Shown here in pieces: positions 12,978-22,833 of a stretch of DNA of 64,000 nt. Within the stretch, counting starts at the first letter, position 1. Each line of letters starts with the position of its first letter. The stretch is from Toxoplasma gondii ME49 (Eukaryota; Apicomplexa; Conoidasida; Eucoccidiorida; Sarcocystidae), in the NCBI RefSeq assembly GCF_000006565.2, contig NC_031471.1, positions 620,001 through 684,000 of the forward strand, read 5' to 3'. The translations under genes and the position numbers were made by a program. The notes beneath the pieces are model-generated. The model made no database searches. It was not told the DNA's origin and was given only the letters and a program-made list of their open reading frames with translations.

Positions 12978-13475
12978 CTAGAGCATAAATTCACACTGCT
13001 CGTTTTGACAAGAAAACCGGGACGGGATCGGCGGCACCCGTTTCCTGGAGAAAAGGAATCTGCACCAGGCAGGGAACTCCGGAACTAATCCTCTCCACGT
13101 CTGTAGTAGCAAAGCACGACCGCATGCGTCAGGTGCACTTTCGAGAGAACCGTGAGCAGAGAGGCGGGAGAAGAAAGCGAGAGTTTCGCCATTTTGTGTA
13201 GGAGTAAAAAGATATGGAGAAGCGAAAGTTGACCTGATTCCTAAATGATGCGTTTTCCTCTACGCCCATCCCACCCTTCTCTGTCTCTCCCCTGGGGCTC
13301 CTCAAGCGTGAGAGAAGGAAAACAAGCCGCTGTGTGGCGAGAAAAAACGCAAACGCGCGCATGTAGATGCCCACAGAACCAAGGAGATTGCCTCTACGAG
13401 GGAAGGCGAGAGAAAGGGATGCAGCCGTCTCGATTTGCCTTTGGAGAACTTGGGTCGAGAGGAAGTCCTTGTCTC

Positions 13476-14257
13476 TCATTTGGAGGCTGAGGGGACAGAA
13501 GCAATGGCGTCTGGCAAGCGCTCAACTGCGAATTTGTGGTTCTTCACGTAGATGATCGGGACGCCTGGAATCTTTCGAATGCGGCGTTTCAAGTCTTTGT
13601 CGTTCGTCGCCACGAGGTAGCATTTGTGCTGAGGAAACGAGAGGCGGAAGACACAGACGCTGTCGACGAAGTGCCAAAGAGCTCAAGAAGTACTGAAGAG
13701 ACGAAATGTCGCGAAGAAAGTGCAGACACCACAGAGGCTTTCAGAGGAACTGTCAAATACTTTTGTATAAAAAAGGAAAAACACAGTGTCGAACTGCCTC
13801 AAACCCACCTGTGTTGTGGGCAGTAAACATCTCCCACCCAGTGACACTCTGACTCTGTTTGCAGAGTCACAGCGAACTTAACACAGGAGTTCGTGGAAAT
13901 ATCTGAACATCAGCAAACGTCTGCATAGACAGGCAGTGTGTTTCTGCACTTAAAAGAGACACAGATTCACCATTTATAACGCTTGCACACCCCCCAGAAG
14001 ACGGCATCGATCGACAGCCATAACGTTATCTATTTATATCTATATCAATATCCGAACCTACCTGGATCCATCAGTAGCTCTCTACATCCATGGATTTACC
14101 TATCGATCTGCCTACCGACGTCTCTTTATCGGCATATGCATCTATCCCTGTCTGCCTACCTATATCTATTTACCTGTATGCTTCTACATCTACATGCCTA
14201 CGCACATATACATATGAGCATATATACATATATATATATATACATATATACATATAC

Positions 14258-14289
<32 letters not shown>

Positions 14290-17200
14290 TTATTTATTGA
14301 TTTGAGTGTGTATACATCGGTACATCGGCTTGTAAAGTTTGATGTTTGTCTCAGAGAAAGATCCGGAGTTTGTCGAGAAGTTTCACACCTCTGTGACGCG
14401 CCGCACAATGCAGTCGTCTGCATAGGTGCCCGGATGACAGCAGGTGAGTCGTTTGAATCTTCTGTCTTTTGCGAGCGCGAGAGCAAGACGATATCGATGT
14501 CCAAGTTTCTCCAGTTCCGCTACTGCGCAGTCGGTGATGCAAGGAATGCCTGAACCGGAAAAAGCAATTTGAGAGAAAACACAGGCTCAGAAAAACAGCT
14601 GATGTGTGGCAGAAGACTCGCGGAGATTCGGCCAGACAGACTGCACGCAGTGCCTCGAAAAATTCTTTGGACACCGCAAGGCACTCTCTACGGGTGTCCA
14701 CTCACGAAACGACTTTCTGAATTTAAGCCCCGTTGAAGAAACAAAGATCCATTCTGCCTCTAAACTAAAAACGCTTCACAAATGTTCACGTTATGTCTAA
14801 GTGGCAGAGCAATTCAGAGGGCGCTCTCCGCAGAAGACAGACTCTCGTCGCGGGAGAGGGACGAACGCGTTTTGGTGCTTGGACGCCTGCGGCGGCCGCA
14901 GTCGACGCATGCGAAGCAGAAGCAAGACTTCGGAAGCTTAGCTCGAGAAACATCACACTGGAAAGCAGAGGAGACCGAATGGATCCGTTTTTGAGGTCCC
15001 AGCGACGGCGAGACGAAGAATGTGTTTGTCGACAACCGAAGTGGAGCGAACCGGGAAGCGAGAGGAGAGAACTCGGTTCGAAGCGCCCCGCAGGGTCGGG
15101 TGTACGTACACTTGGCGACGAGACAGTCCATGAGGCCCTTGATGACGTCTGTCTTGATCTGGACGGCCGCGTTAACGAAGTTAGTATCGACAATCACCTG
15201 GTACGGCGGAACCAAGTTCGTGTTGTACAGAAAGAACATGCTACTGTTTGCCTGCACACTGGGGAGATCGCAGAGGACAGTCACGCAGCCTTTCGGCGTC
15301 AACTCTGCAGTTCTCTCGACGAGATCTGTGCGGTTATAAACGGCGGAGGAGGGACAACAGGAAAGCCTGAAAAGCTCCATCCAGGCTGAACGAAGAAAAA
15401 ACGAACTACAGTGGTGTCACCTTCCCAACGGCGTTCGGCTGCAGGGGTGAAGTGCCAAGGAGACACAGAGCAAAGAAGAGACATTCGAATTAGAAGCGAA
15501 GTCCTGCCAAGCGCCTCGAGGACGGAGAGAAGGGAGTCGCGCGATAACTCATGCTTCTGACGCTCGAGAGAAAGAAGTCAGACTCGGGCCTTACTGTTCT
15601 CTGATCGTCTCTTCTCTCTGCTTCTTCTTCGCCTCCCTCAAAGCCTTTTTCTCATCGTCTTTTTTTCTGCAAGGAAACGAGAGAACATAGGCGCCGGCGG
15701 AGTCAAGAAAAACGAGCTCGAAAACTCGAGAAAAGACGCAAACTCACCTTGGACACCAGAGTTGCATCTTTTGTCCTCGCAAGCCTCTGATTCTCATGAA
15801 GAAACAATTCATTTTAAAGATGAAGCGATACCAATGCGAGGTCTGTCCATGCAATTTCAGCAAACGAAACTGAGACGTCTGGAAAAGGAGAGACGTTCAA
15901 AAACGTAAAATTGGCCATCGACAGGAGAGGCGCATATTTGCCCAGGAACGCGACACTCTGGACAAGTTCACAGCTGCGTCGAAATTTCCAAAAGACTCTC
16001 CACTGAATCTCACAACCGAGACAAAGACGCTCGAACCCTGTGGGGTGGTGGCGAGCGTGACGGACGCCCTGCAATGCTGGTCCAAAAGCGGCATCGATCT
16101 ATCAACATGGAAGACCAGCAACAGGTCGAAGAAGCCATGTTTCTGAGTAGTTAAGAGTAGGCGGAATCTTGATTCAATACAGCATCTCCTCAAACGGCTA
16201 CTGTTTGAATGCAGGGGGCTTTAGAGGTCTTTGACAGTGAAAATCCTTGCCCGCTTTCTACCGAAACCGAGGGAAAAACGCATTGAAAAAGCCGGAAATG
16301 TCGACCTACAGTCTCTCGTCCTTGGGGTTGATGCGCCTCTTCACAGCTGCGAACTTCCTCGTCTTCTTCGCCTTTCCCTAACAGGACAGAAGCTCATCAG
16401 AAGGCAAACGGATCCACTCTACGATTAACTGGTGCATGTGAGAAGAGACAGCCATAGCAGTGAAGGGCAGACTCTTCACTCCTTCGAAAACCTCTCGGGG
16501 AAACACAGGATTCTTCTGTAGGCTCGAGAGAACGACGTCTCGCCTTCCACGAGGAAACGGGGGTCTTCCTCTCCACGCTCGGAATGTGAGAACCTCCTGC
16601 ACAGAACCAGTCCCGTAGGCGTCTTCTCAAACAAGTAGTCGCAGAGAAAAGTTAAGAAAGCATTCACCACTGGAATGATCTGCTAGATTTCCTTCTAGCT
16701 ATACGCTTACATATATATATAGAGAGAGAGACAGAATCGAAGCACTATGCTTTCTAGTCCCCAGAGAGAACTCAACCCACCTACGCATGTTTAGACACCT
16801 GAGAGAGGCGTCTTTCTCTGAAGAGGAGAAACGAGTCTTGTGTTTTTCAGAAATAGGGAACTACGTTGGTTTGCGAGAAACGACTTCCAGTCCCGATGAA
16901 ACAACAAACAGTGACTGGCCCTTGGCAAAAAGTCGCGTTTTGTGTTTTCCCCTCTCTCCTCTTCCCGTCGTCCTGCTCTGCCTCTGCTTTCCTTCTGTCT
17001 GCTCTCTTGCGCTTGTCCGTTCTTTTCTTTTCTCATGCTTTCATCTTTTTCTCCCCGTATACGCGTCTCTGGCGAAAGTTGTGACGAGTTCGGCAGCGAA
17101 CCGGTTCTGTGACATGGCATGTTCTCGCGACTCGTCCAACCGTTTTCCAACGTTCCGTCCCTTCTGCATGTTTTTTTTCTATACGGGCGCTGCGTTTTGT

Positions 17201-17376
17201 GAGAGCTCTTGTGAAGCGGCGCGCCGAAGGAACTGAGGTGCTCATATGTCGGATCTTCAGAGACGCAGCCCACAGTCGACTTAAAACGAGGACTGGCATT
17301 TATTGAAAAATAGAGTCGGCTCTTCTTCAACGTCCACGAAAAGGGACAGACTCCTGCGTGCATCCGAAGCTCACCA
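13476..17376 (-). CDS. FCF1: FCF1/UTP24 PIN-domain rRNA-processing nuclease
   Basis: Exons on the - strand: candidate start codon 17374-17376 alone, then 16310-16377, 15595-15666, 15110-15258, 14389-14549 and 13476-13628. They sum to 201 aa, and human FCF1 is about 198 aa. The N-terminus GKAKKTRKFAAVKRR matches the basic FCF1 leader. The PIN domain has its acidic residues: Asp in VDTNF, Glu in AVAELEKLGH, Asp in TYADDC and Asp in ATNDKDLKRR. The C-terminal IRKIPGVPIIYV is characteristic of the family. Known role: endonuclease of the SSU processome in the nucleolus, cutting pre-rRNA at early sites around the 5' end of 18S rRNA. The conserved exons are secure. The ATG-only first exon is inferred, because the second exon starts right after an acceptor with Gly-Lys-Ala-Lys and an ATG followed by GTGAGC lies 1 kb upstream. 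Confidence 0.93.
14206..14292. repeat. (TA)n / ATAC microsatellite in FCF1 intron
   Basis: A run of ATATAC and TATA units inside the last intron of FCF1 (13629-14388). It ends in a TTTATTTATT patch. Confidence 0.95.
15098..15110 (-). promoter_or_regulatory. TGTACGTACA palindrome forming the FCF1 5' splice site
   Basis: On the - strand the exon ends ...GCCAAGT and the intron opens GTACGTACACCC, so the donor is cut inside the palindrome. The phase works (AAG T joins GC to make Cys, as the family alignment requires). This is the only copy of the motif that serves as a donor. Confidence 0.7.
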
Positions 17377-18025
17377 TCTTGATCGGTTGAGACTGAAATG
17401 CAGTTCTCAGTTTGCTGTTCCTCTCCACGCGTACGGAACGTGTTTTGATGGAGTTCCCTGAAGTTTAGAAGAGCAATTGGCCGGGCGCTCAAGGTAGGCA
17501 AACCGCTTCTTTGCGTCAGGACTCCTTTTATCAAAGAGGAGAGAGCCGGAGCTGAAACATCACATGTCGAAATAGTCCGCGCCCCGGAACGTGCAGCGTG
17601 CAGACACAAGGAACCAGAGAGCAACGGAAGGCGAAAAAGACCGAACTCGACTGAAATCGAAGGAGCTGACGGAGCTCGAAAAATGTTCTGCTGTCCTAAT
17701 AAACAAGAAGAAACAGCGAGGCGGGGGGCCTTCTCGCGAGGGAGTGAAACGCAACTGCTTAGAGGAGCCGAGGGGGAGGCGCCTGCGTATTCGCCGAATT
17801 ACAGAAAAGGTTTCTGGAAAAGTTCCCCGAAACCCCACTTTGAAATCTGCTTTTCCTAAATGGCAACGTGACTGAGAATGAAATATCGAGTGGCAGTGGT
17901 TTTTCCACTAGAGTCGAGTTTTGCCACTGCATGCATGCATGCAACAGATGTTGAAGCTCCCGGTGGCTCTAGAAAAAAGAAAGAAGAGCACAGATGGGGT
18001 GGAGTTTTCTTTTGTCACAATGCAG
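17377..18025. other. Presumed promoter region of FCF1
   Basis: No exon recognised. The stretch lies upstream (in the - sense) of the candidate FCF1 start codon. It holds the overlapping TGCATGC cluster at 17928-17942. Confidence 0.4.
17928..17942. promoter_or_regulatory. Three overlapping TGCATGC palindromes
   Basis: TGCATGCATGCATGC contains three overlapping copies of TGCATGC, about 550 bp upstream of the candidate FCF1 start. TGCATGC is a known over-represented promoter motif in Toxoplasma and resembles ApiAP2 binding sites. Function here is inferred. Confidence 0.45.
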
Positions 18026-20722
18026 ATGCTCGAAATGAGAAGCCTCGACTTTACAAAGGAGTGTCTGTGCCTACCAAAGCTGAAGACATCCTTCTTTCTG
18101 TCAGGGAAGCTCGAGCAAGGCATCAGAGGCATGCGAGAGGCTCTGCTACCTTTGGAAGCCGACCGACAGTCAAGGGTATGCGCCAAGAATCTTTTCCCTG
18201 ACAGAAAAGTGCAGCTTTTCTAGAATTACGTCTAAAAAGATTCAGACAGACGTTTTCGATTCCAGAAACGCCATGAAGGAGGTTCAAGTAGTTGTGTTCG
18301 ACTCCAGAAACGCCATGAAGGAGGTTCAAGTAGTTGTGTTCGACTCCAGAAACGCCATGAAGGAGGTTCAAGTAGTTGTTTTCGCCTGGCATTTTGTATT
18401 GCGCGTTTAACATTCACCTTTTCAGAGGGGAGCTTGCCTTTTTGACGAAACTACCTCGGTGCGACTTCCTACAAGACAATCGAGAGTCGCTGGGGGATTT
18501 CTTCGCCACTTTTTTCCAAGGAAAGCACAGGCTGCGGGACATTTAGCACGACCTTTCTCACACATCAGTTTGCCGTACACGCCTGTGTTGCACCTCGTCT
18601 TGCCTTTGACTGGGTGTGCTGTCCACGTTATGGCTGTCTTCTCTCCTTGTCTTATTTGGAACGGGTGTATCTAGTCGCATTTCAGCAAGAAACCTGTTCT
18701 TCGCTGCCGTCTTGAGCAACCGCTCTGGTCCCTTGCCTCTGCTTCTTTCCCTTATTCTCAAGTTCAGTGCTGTGGTCGCCCGGGGACCGTTCCTAGAGAT
18801 GAACACTTGTATCCACCCTACACAGCGACCTCGATTGACTGTGTTTCCTGGATCAAAGTTCGGCCGTTCTTTCGCAATACCCTGGCGAGCTTTCCATGTG
18901 AAAGGCTCGCCCCGTCTTCACTTTGTTCGTCTTTGTCGAGTACACATCTCGGTTCCTTTTCGGAAGAGTTCGAGCGCAGGAACTGTGTGAACGGTTCGTC
19001 CGCCTGGCTTGTGTGGGTCGTCAGGCCGCAACCATCTCTCGGTTCGCCGACACCCTCTTCAAGATGCGACCCCTGCATCGGTGGAGTTCCGCAGTTAGCG
19101 GCACTGAGGCAGACTTGTGGGTGGCGGCCCTTTACAACAAAGCTCTCTTCTTTCTGATGGTGGTCATCCATTCTTTTCCCCAGTCGAGACGGAGCTCGAC
19201 ACGGAAGCACACCGTAGCGTTTGATGTTGGTCTTAGGTCACCACACGAGGATAACACGATTCCCCAGAGACGTTATACCGCCTGAGATGCTGAATAGATA
19301 ATCCAACCACGAGCTGCAGCCGACCAAGTTCCTTTTCAAAGAGCACTTTGCGTTCTGTTCCGACAATCACGAAGTTCGTAAACACACCTGAGAGTGCGCC
19401 GAACCCGTCAGCGCGAGCGACGACCGGCTGCGCATAGACAGGCTCTTCAGTTTCGCAGTGTCTCAACGGAACCCACCCAGGCTGCGAGTTCACCACATTG
19501 CACTTGGAGGAAGGCGCTGCGTTTTGCGTTTTCGTAAAAGTGCACGACCCCCTTCTCCAACTTCGTCTGTGGTCCCTCAGCTACGCAGAGGAAAGCGCGT
19601 ATATCTGATGTAATGATGAAACGGCTTCTCCTTGTACGCTTCTCGCACCCCGTACTGGCATCTCCCCTCGCCACCTGCGTTCGGTTCTGACAGCTTTTAT
19701 GCCTCTCGCATCCGAGCTCTCGCGAACACCGAAAGAGACCACGGGGAAGGGTAAACGCCTTAACGGCTAGTAGATTGACGCATTTGTCTTACAGTCAAGT
19801 AGTTACTGAGAGACAGTAGCGACACCGCAACCATGCCTTTTTGTCGCCTCAACGATTTGCTAGAATGCTGAATGTTCTGTCTGAGGTGGGAACTCCGTTT
19901 GCGTCCTGATGAAAACCTAAGTTCGCAAGCATCCTGGGGGAGAATCACGCAAGAAACTCTCGCGTCGAACGTCGAAGTGTCTCGGAAAAACACACGCAAA
20001 GAAGTGAGCTGCGTTCTGAAGAGAAGCCGCTCTAGGCTCGCGGTCACTTGGAAGGAAAAAACTTCTGCCCTGACGGCTTGATTGTCTCTTGACAGCGGAT
20101 ATCGACGCAGCCGTTCTGCTTTTGTGATGACGCACCGACACGCTTCCAAAGCTGGCATTCTGACTCGTGTTTTCTTCAAAGTTCGCTTCCACAAGCACTC
20201 TGTGAAGACGGGGATTGGACCCCGACAGAAGAACGGACAAAGCGGTGGCTCTCAAGTTGAAACGCGAATGGTCTGTGGCATTTCTCCATGGGTGCGTTCG
20301 CAACGGAAAAAGATATGCTTGTCGGCAGCACAGCTGGAAAAATCTATGTTTTCGGTTTCGTGGTGCATTTACGGACTTCGCAGAACAAGACTTCTTTCGC
20401 GAGTAAAGCTGTTTCGCGACGCAAATTCGACTCGGAAGAGCCTCTCTTGAGAATGCGGACGACGGCTTGGGAGCTGTTCCGCGCGTTCGTCGAGTTCTTG
20501 ACACCTTGCGCTCACGAAGTCACATCTAGTGCAAATATCCACATGAAACTCTTGCGGTTTGCGAAGCTGCGTTTCAAGCTCAACTGATTCCTTCGAGCGA
20601 CTTGCTTGGCAGAAGTAAAAGTTCCACCTCGACAAGGACGCTCTCCTTACAGGCCCACCACTGGAGTCTTTGCCCTTGTGGCACCGTCCTACACAAGTGC
20701 TCGCAGAGTCATCTTGAGCTGT
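18026..20722 (+). pseudogene. Possible EED/ESC-like WD40 gene, fragmented (unresolved)
   Basis: Four separate + strand segments resemble consecutive parts of an EED/ESC WD40 propeller, in the right order. 18026-18099 reads LYKGVSVPTKAEDILLSV (repeat 3 type). 18798-18850 reads HLYPPYTATSIDCVSW (repeat 5 type, compare the FPxF...YVDCxRW pattern). 20270-20365 reads LWHFSMGAFATEKDMLVGS, then TAGKIYVFGF (repeat 6 type). 20690-20722 includes RRVILSCC (repeat 7 type). The third segment is preceded in frame by TGA at 20258 with no usable AG between, and the last runs into TGA. I could not assemble a continuous model. It may be a real gene with exons I misplaced, a decayed copy, or chance resemblance. 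Frames on the - strand of the same stretch are also open and unassigned. Confidence 0.2.
18255..18380. repeat. 42-bp tandem repeat, three copies
   Basis: Copies start at 18255, 18297 and 18339. Each contains CTCCAGAAACGCCATGAAGG (first copy with one change) and GGTTCAAGTAGTTGT. The 42-bp length keeps all frames open: the + strand reads a 14-residue unit FDSRNAMKEVQVVV and the - strand reads NYLNLLHGVSGVEH. No gene could be assigned to either. Confidence 0.95.
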
Positions 20723-22833
20723 TGTGTTTGAGAATGTCTCTCGTCTTCGGTCGCGGACATGTGTCGTATTTTGGATTTGCCTGCCCGTTCGAACTCAGCT
20801 GTAGTCTTTTAACGCGAAAACTCGCCGGTCTTCAGCGTCATCGGACGAACTGCCTAAATGAGCTCTCTCTTTTGTTTACCGACTTGCCGGCACCTTAGTT
20901 GGCCGTGTGCAACGCCTACAGCTGTTTGCCAAGAAGCGTATGACACTTCTCAAACACGCGCTTCTGATTCCTCACCAAGACGGAAGAAAGAACTCCAGCA
21001 TACACCCACGTAGCCACGTTCAGCTCTGCATATCTGGCGCCCACTCAGTATCCCAGATCCTGCAGAGTGTCTGCATGTGCGATTTGTATCTCACCAAAGT
21101 GCATATCTATGATCAACGAATACAATGGTACGCTTCTCAATGGAACGGTATTCACATATATACCGTATGTAAATGTGTAACTATACCATTTGTGTACGTG
21201 TATGTATCTGCATGTGCCCCATGGTTTTTCTGTACTTTGAGGCGGTCCTAACGACTAGAGTGAGGAAACCAAACTGCAGCGAAGATATTCAGAAGAGGAA
21301 GCCGACCTATGACAAACACAATGGGAGTCTGGCTCTGTGTTGGTGAAGACCGCTGGATTCTGCGGACGTCTGCTTTCCTCTGCGGGCCGCTTTTCGTAGA
21401 CTGCATGCGTCTTGTCCAGCGAGCGTTTTTTCGTGTTCCGACTCTCGAACCTTCTGGTCTTTGGAAAAACTTCTTTCCAACTCGAAGAATCAGTTGCACC
21501 TCAACATGATTCGATTCGAGCCTCAAAGAACCTCTTTCTCTGACTCTCTGTCGCACTTTGCCTTCGTTCGCGGCTACAGCTGTTTCTGTGCGTCACGTTC
21601 GACCGAGAGACTTTGGGAATTCTTCAACGCAACGTCTCGAACTTTCATCCTTTCCCACGCTCTTTTTCTGTTTCTTCTTTTCTGACGAACGAACGCGTCG
21701 CACCGCTAGGCCGTCTCGGCTCGCCTGAAGCCTTTTGTGCCTCCGAAACATGCATTCTCCGTCCATGCCAGTCTGAATTTCTGCGTATCTTCTTGGCGTC
21801 GCGTCTGCCACTGCTGAAGCGCCTGAGCGTTTTTTCTTTCGGTATGTTTCCGCGCTCTTTCGACTTTTTTCTTCCCTCGCTCTTTTTACCCTTTCTCCCT
21901 GATCTCCGTCTCTCGTCTTTCGTTGCAACCACGCGCGCCGCAGGTCCGCGGGTTGCTGCCGTGTCGTTTTTGCCACCGGAAGAAACGGGCGTTTTTCGAT
22001 GGCCCTCAGCTACTGTTCTGGTCCCGTCCTTTCCCTGTGTGATTGCGTCAACCGTCACAACGGGATTCTGCTTTTTCCGTTTACTTTTTTCTCCACTTTC
22101 CGTTGAAAACGAGTCCCTCGTCGACCCGGGTCCCGGAGGGGGGGAGGGGGGCGGGCAGCACGGCATTTCCCCCAGCTTGCTCTTTTCTTAGACCCCACGA
22201 CTTGCCTGTGTTTGCTTCTTCACCCTTTCGAAGTGGACAAGACAAAGGTTTCTTCTCCATTCCTTCTCCTTTGTCCCCGCCGTTCGGTTGTGCAAACACT
22301 GGTCTCTTCCGCGGCGTTTCTCTTCCGCCGAAGTCATCCAAGACACCGTGTGCTACTCGTTTTCCCTGATGTCTGTATTCGAGGAAAGTTCGGGGCAGGT
22401 CTCCGGTTCTCTTCCGTTCTCTGGACAGGGTCGTTGTTCTTAGACGCTTTCCTCGGGAACTCAACTCTCCTGCGCTGGCCAGGATCCCCATGTCTCCCTA
22501 ACGCTTCTCACGGCCTTGATGTTTTTCAACTACTTTCCTCGTCTTCACCACCCTTGCTGTTTATTCTTTGTGGTTTGCACCGCCGTCTCTGGGCGTCTTC
22601 GGCTCGTCTCGATTTCTCTACGTCCTCGCCTCTCTCCCCTTGAGTGGCTTTCCTACCAGCTTCGTCCTCCCTTCCTCTGTTTTCTAAGCCGTCGACGCAG
22701 AGCGGCACACTCCGCCCCGCAGGGCCTGCTTTGCAAGACGAGAAAGTTCTCTGCGTACCCGAAGAGGAGCAAGCGAGGTCTTCGGTCACCTCGTCCTTGT
22801 TTGACGCGCCCAGTGTTCTCCTGGAAAAGCGAA
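20723..22833. other. No gene resolved; pyrimidine-rich leader of the SNARE gene
   Basis: From about 21640 to 22640 the + strand is strongly pyrimidine-rich. The mirror purine-rich - strand therefore gives long but biased Arg/Lys/Glu frames that I do not take as coding. The stretch ends at the SNARE start codon, so most of it is probably promoter and 5' untranslated region. No protein family was recognised in 20723-21640. Confidence 0.4.

Larger units (their letters stand above)
11220..13475. other. No gene recognised; convergent 3' flanks
   Basis: About 2.3 kb between the end of the + strand gene at 11219 and the stop codon of FCF1 on the opposite strand. It probably holds both 3' untranslated regions. 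Open frames are short and overlap in several frames with no family resemblance. Two small tandem repeats lie inside and are listed separately. Confidence 0.5.

Noticed and set aside
15748..15798. An exon-like segment with a good GTGAGT donor in the FCF1 gene
   Set aside because: Joining exon 16310-16377 directly to 15595-15666 keeps phase and matches the family (DERLKKDDEKK). Inserting this segment adds unmatched residues.
16791..17624. A 277-residue - strand frame near the FCF1 start
   Set aside because: It spans the region expected to be the FCF1 first intron, has no family match and no good splice link to the FCF1 exons.
18255..18380. Direct repeats considered as a CRISPR-like array
   Set aside because: Units are contiguous with no unique spacers, and the genome is eukaryotic. 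It is a minisatellite.
21645..22491. Long basic - strand frames opposite the SNARE leader
   Set aside because: Composition (Lys/Arg/Glu/Gly) follows from the purine-rich strand opposite a pyrimidine-rich leader. No conserved motif.
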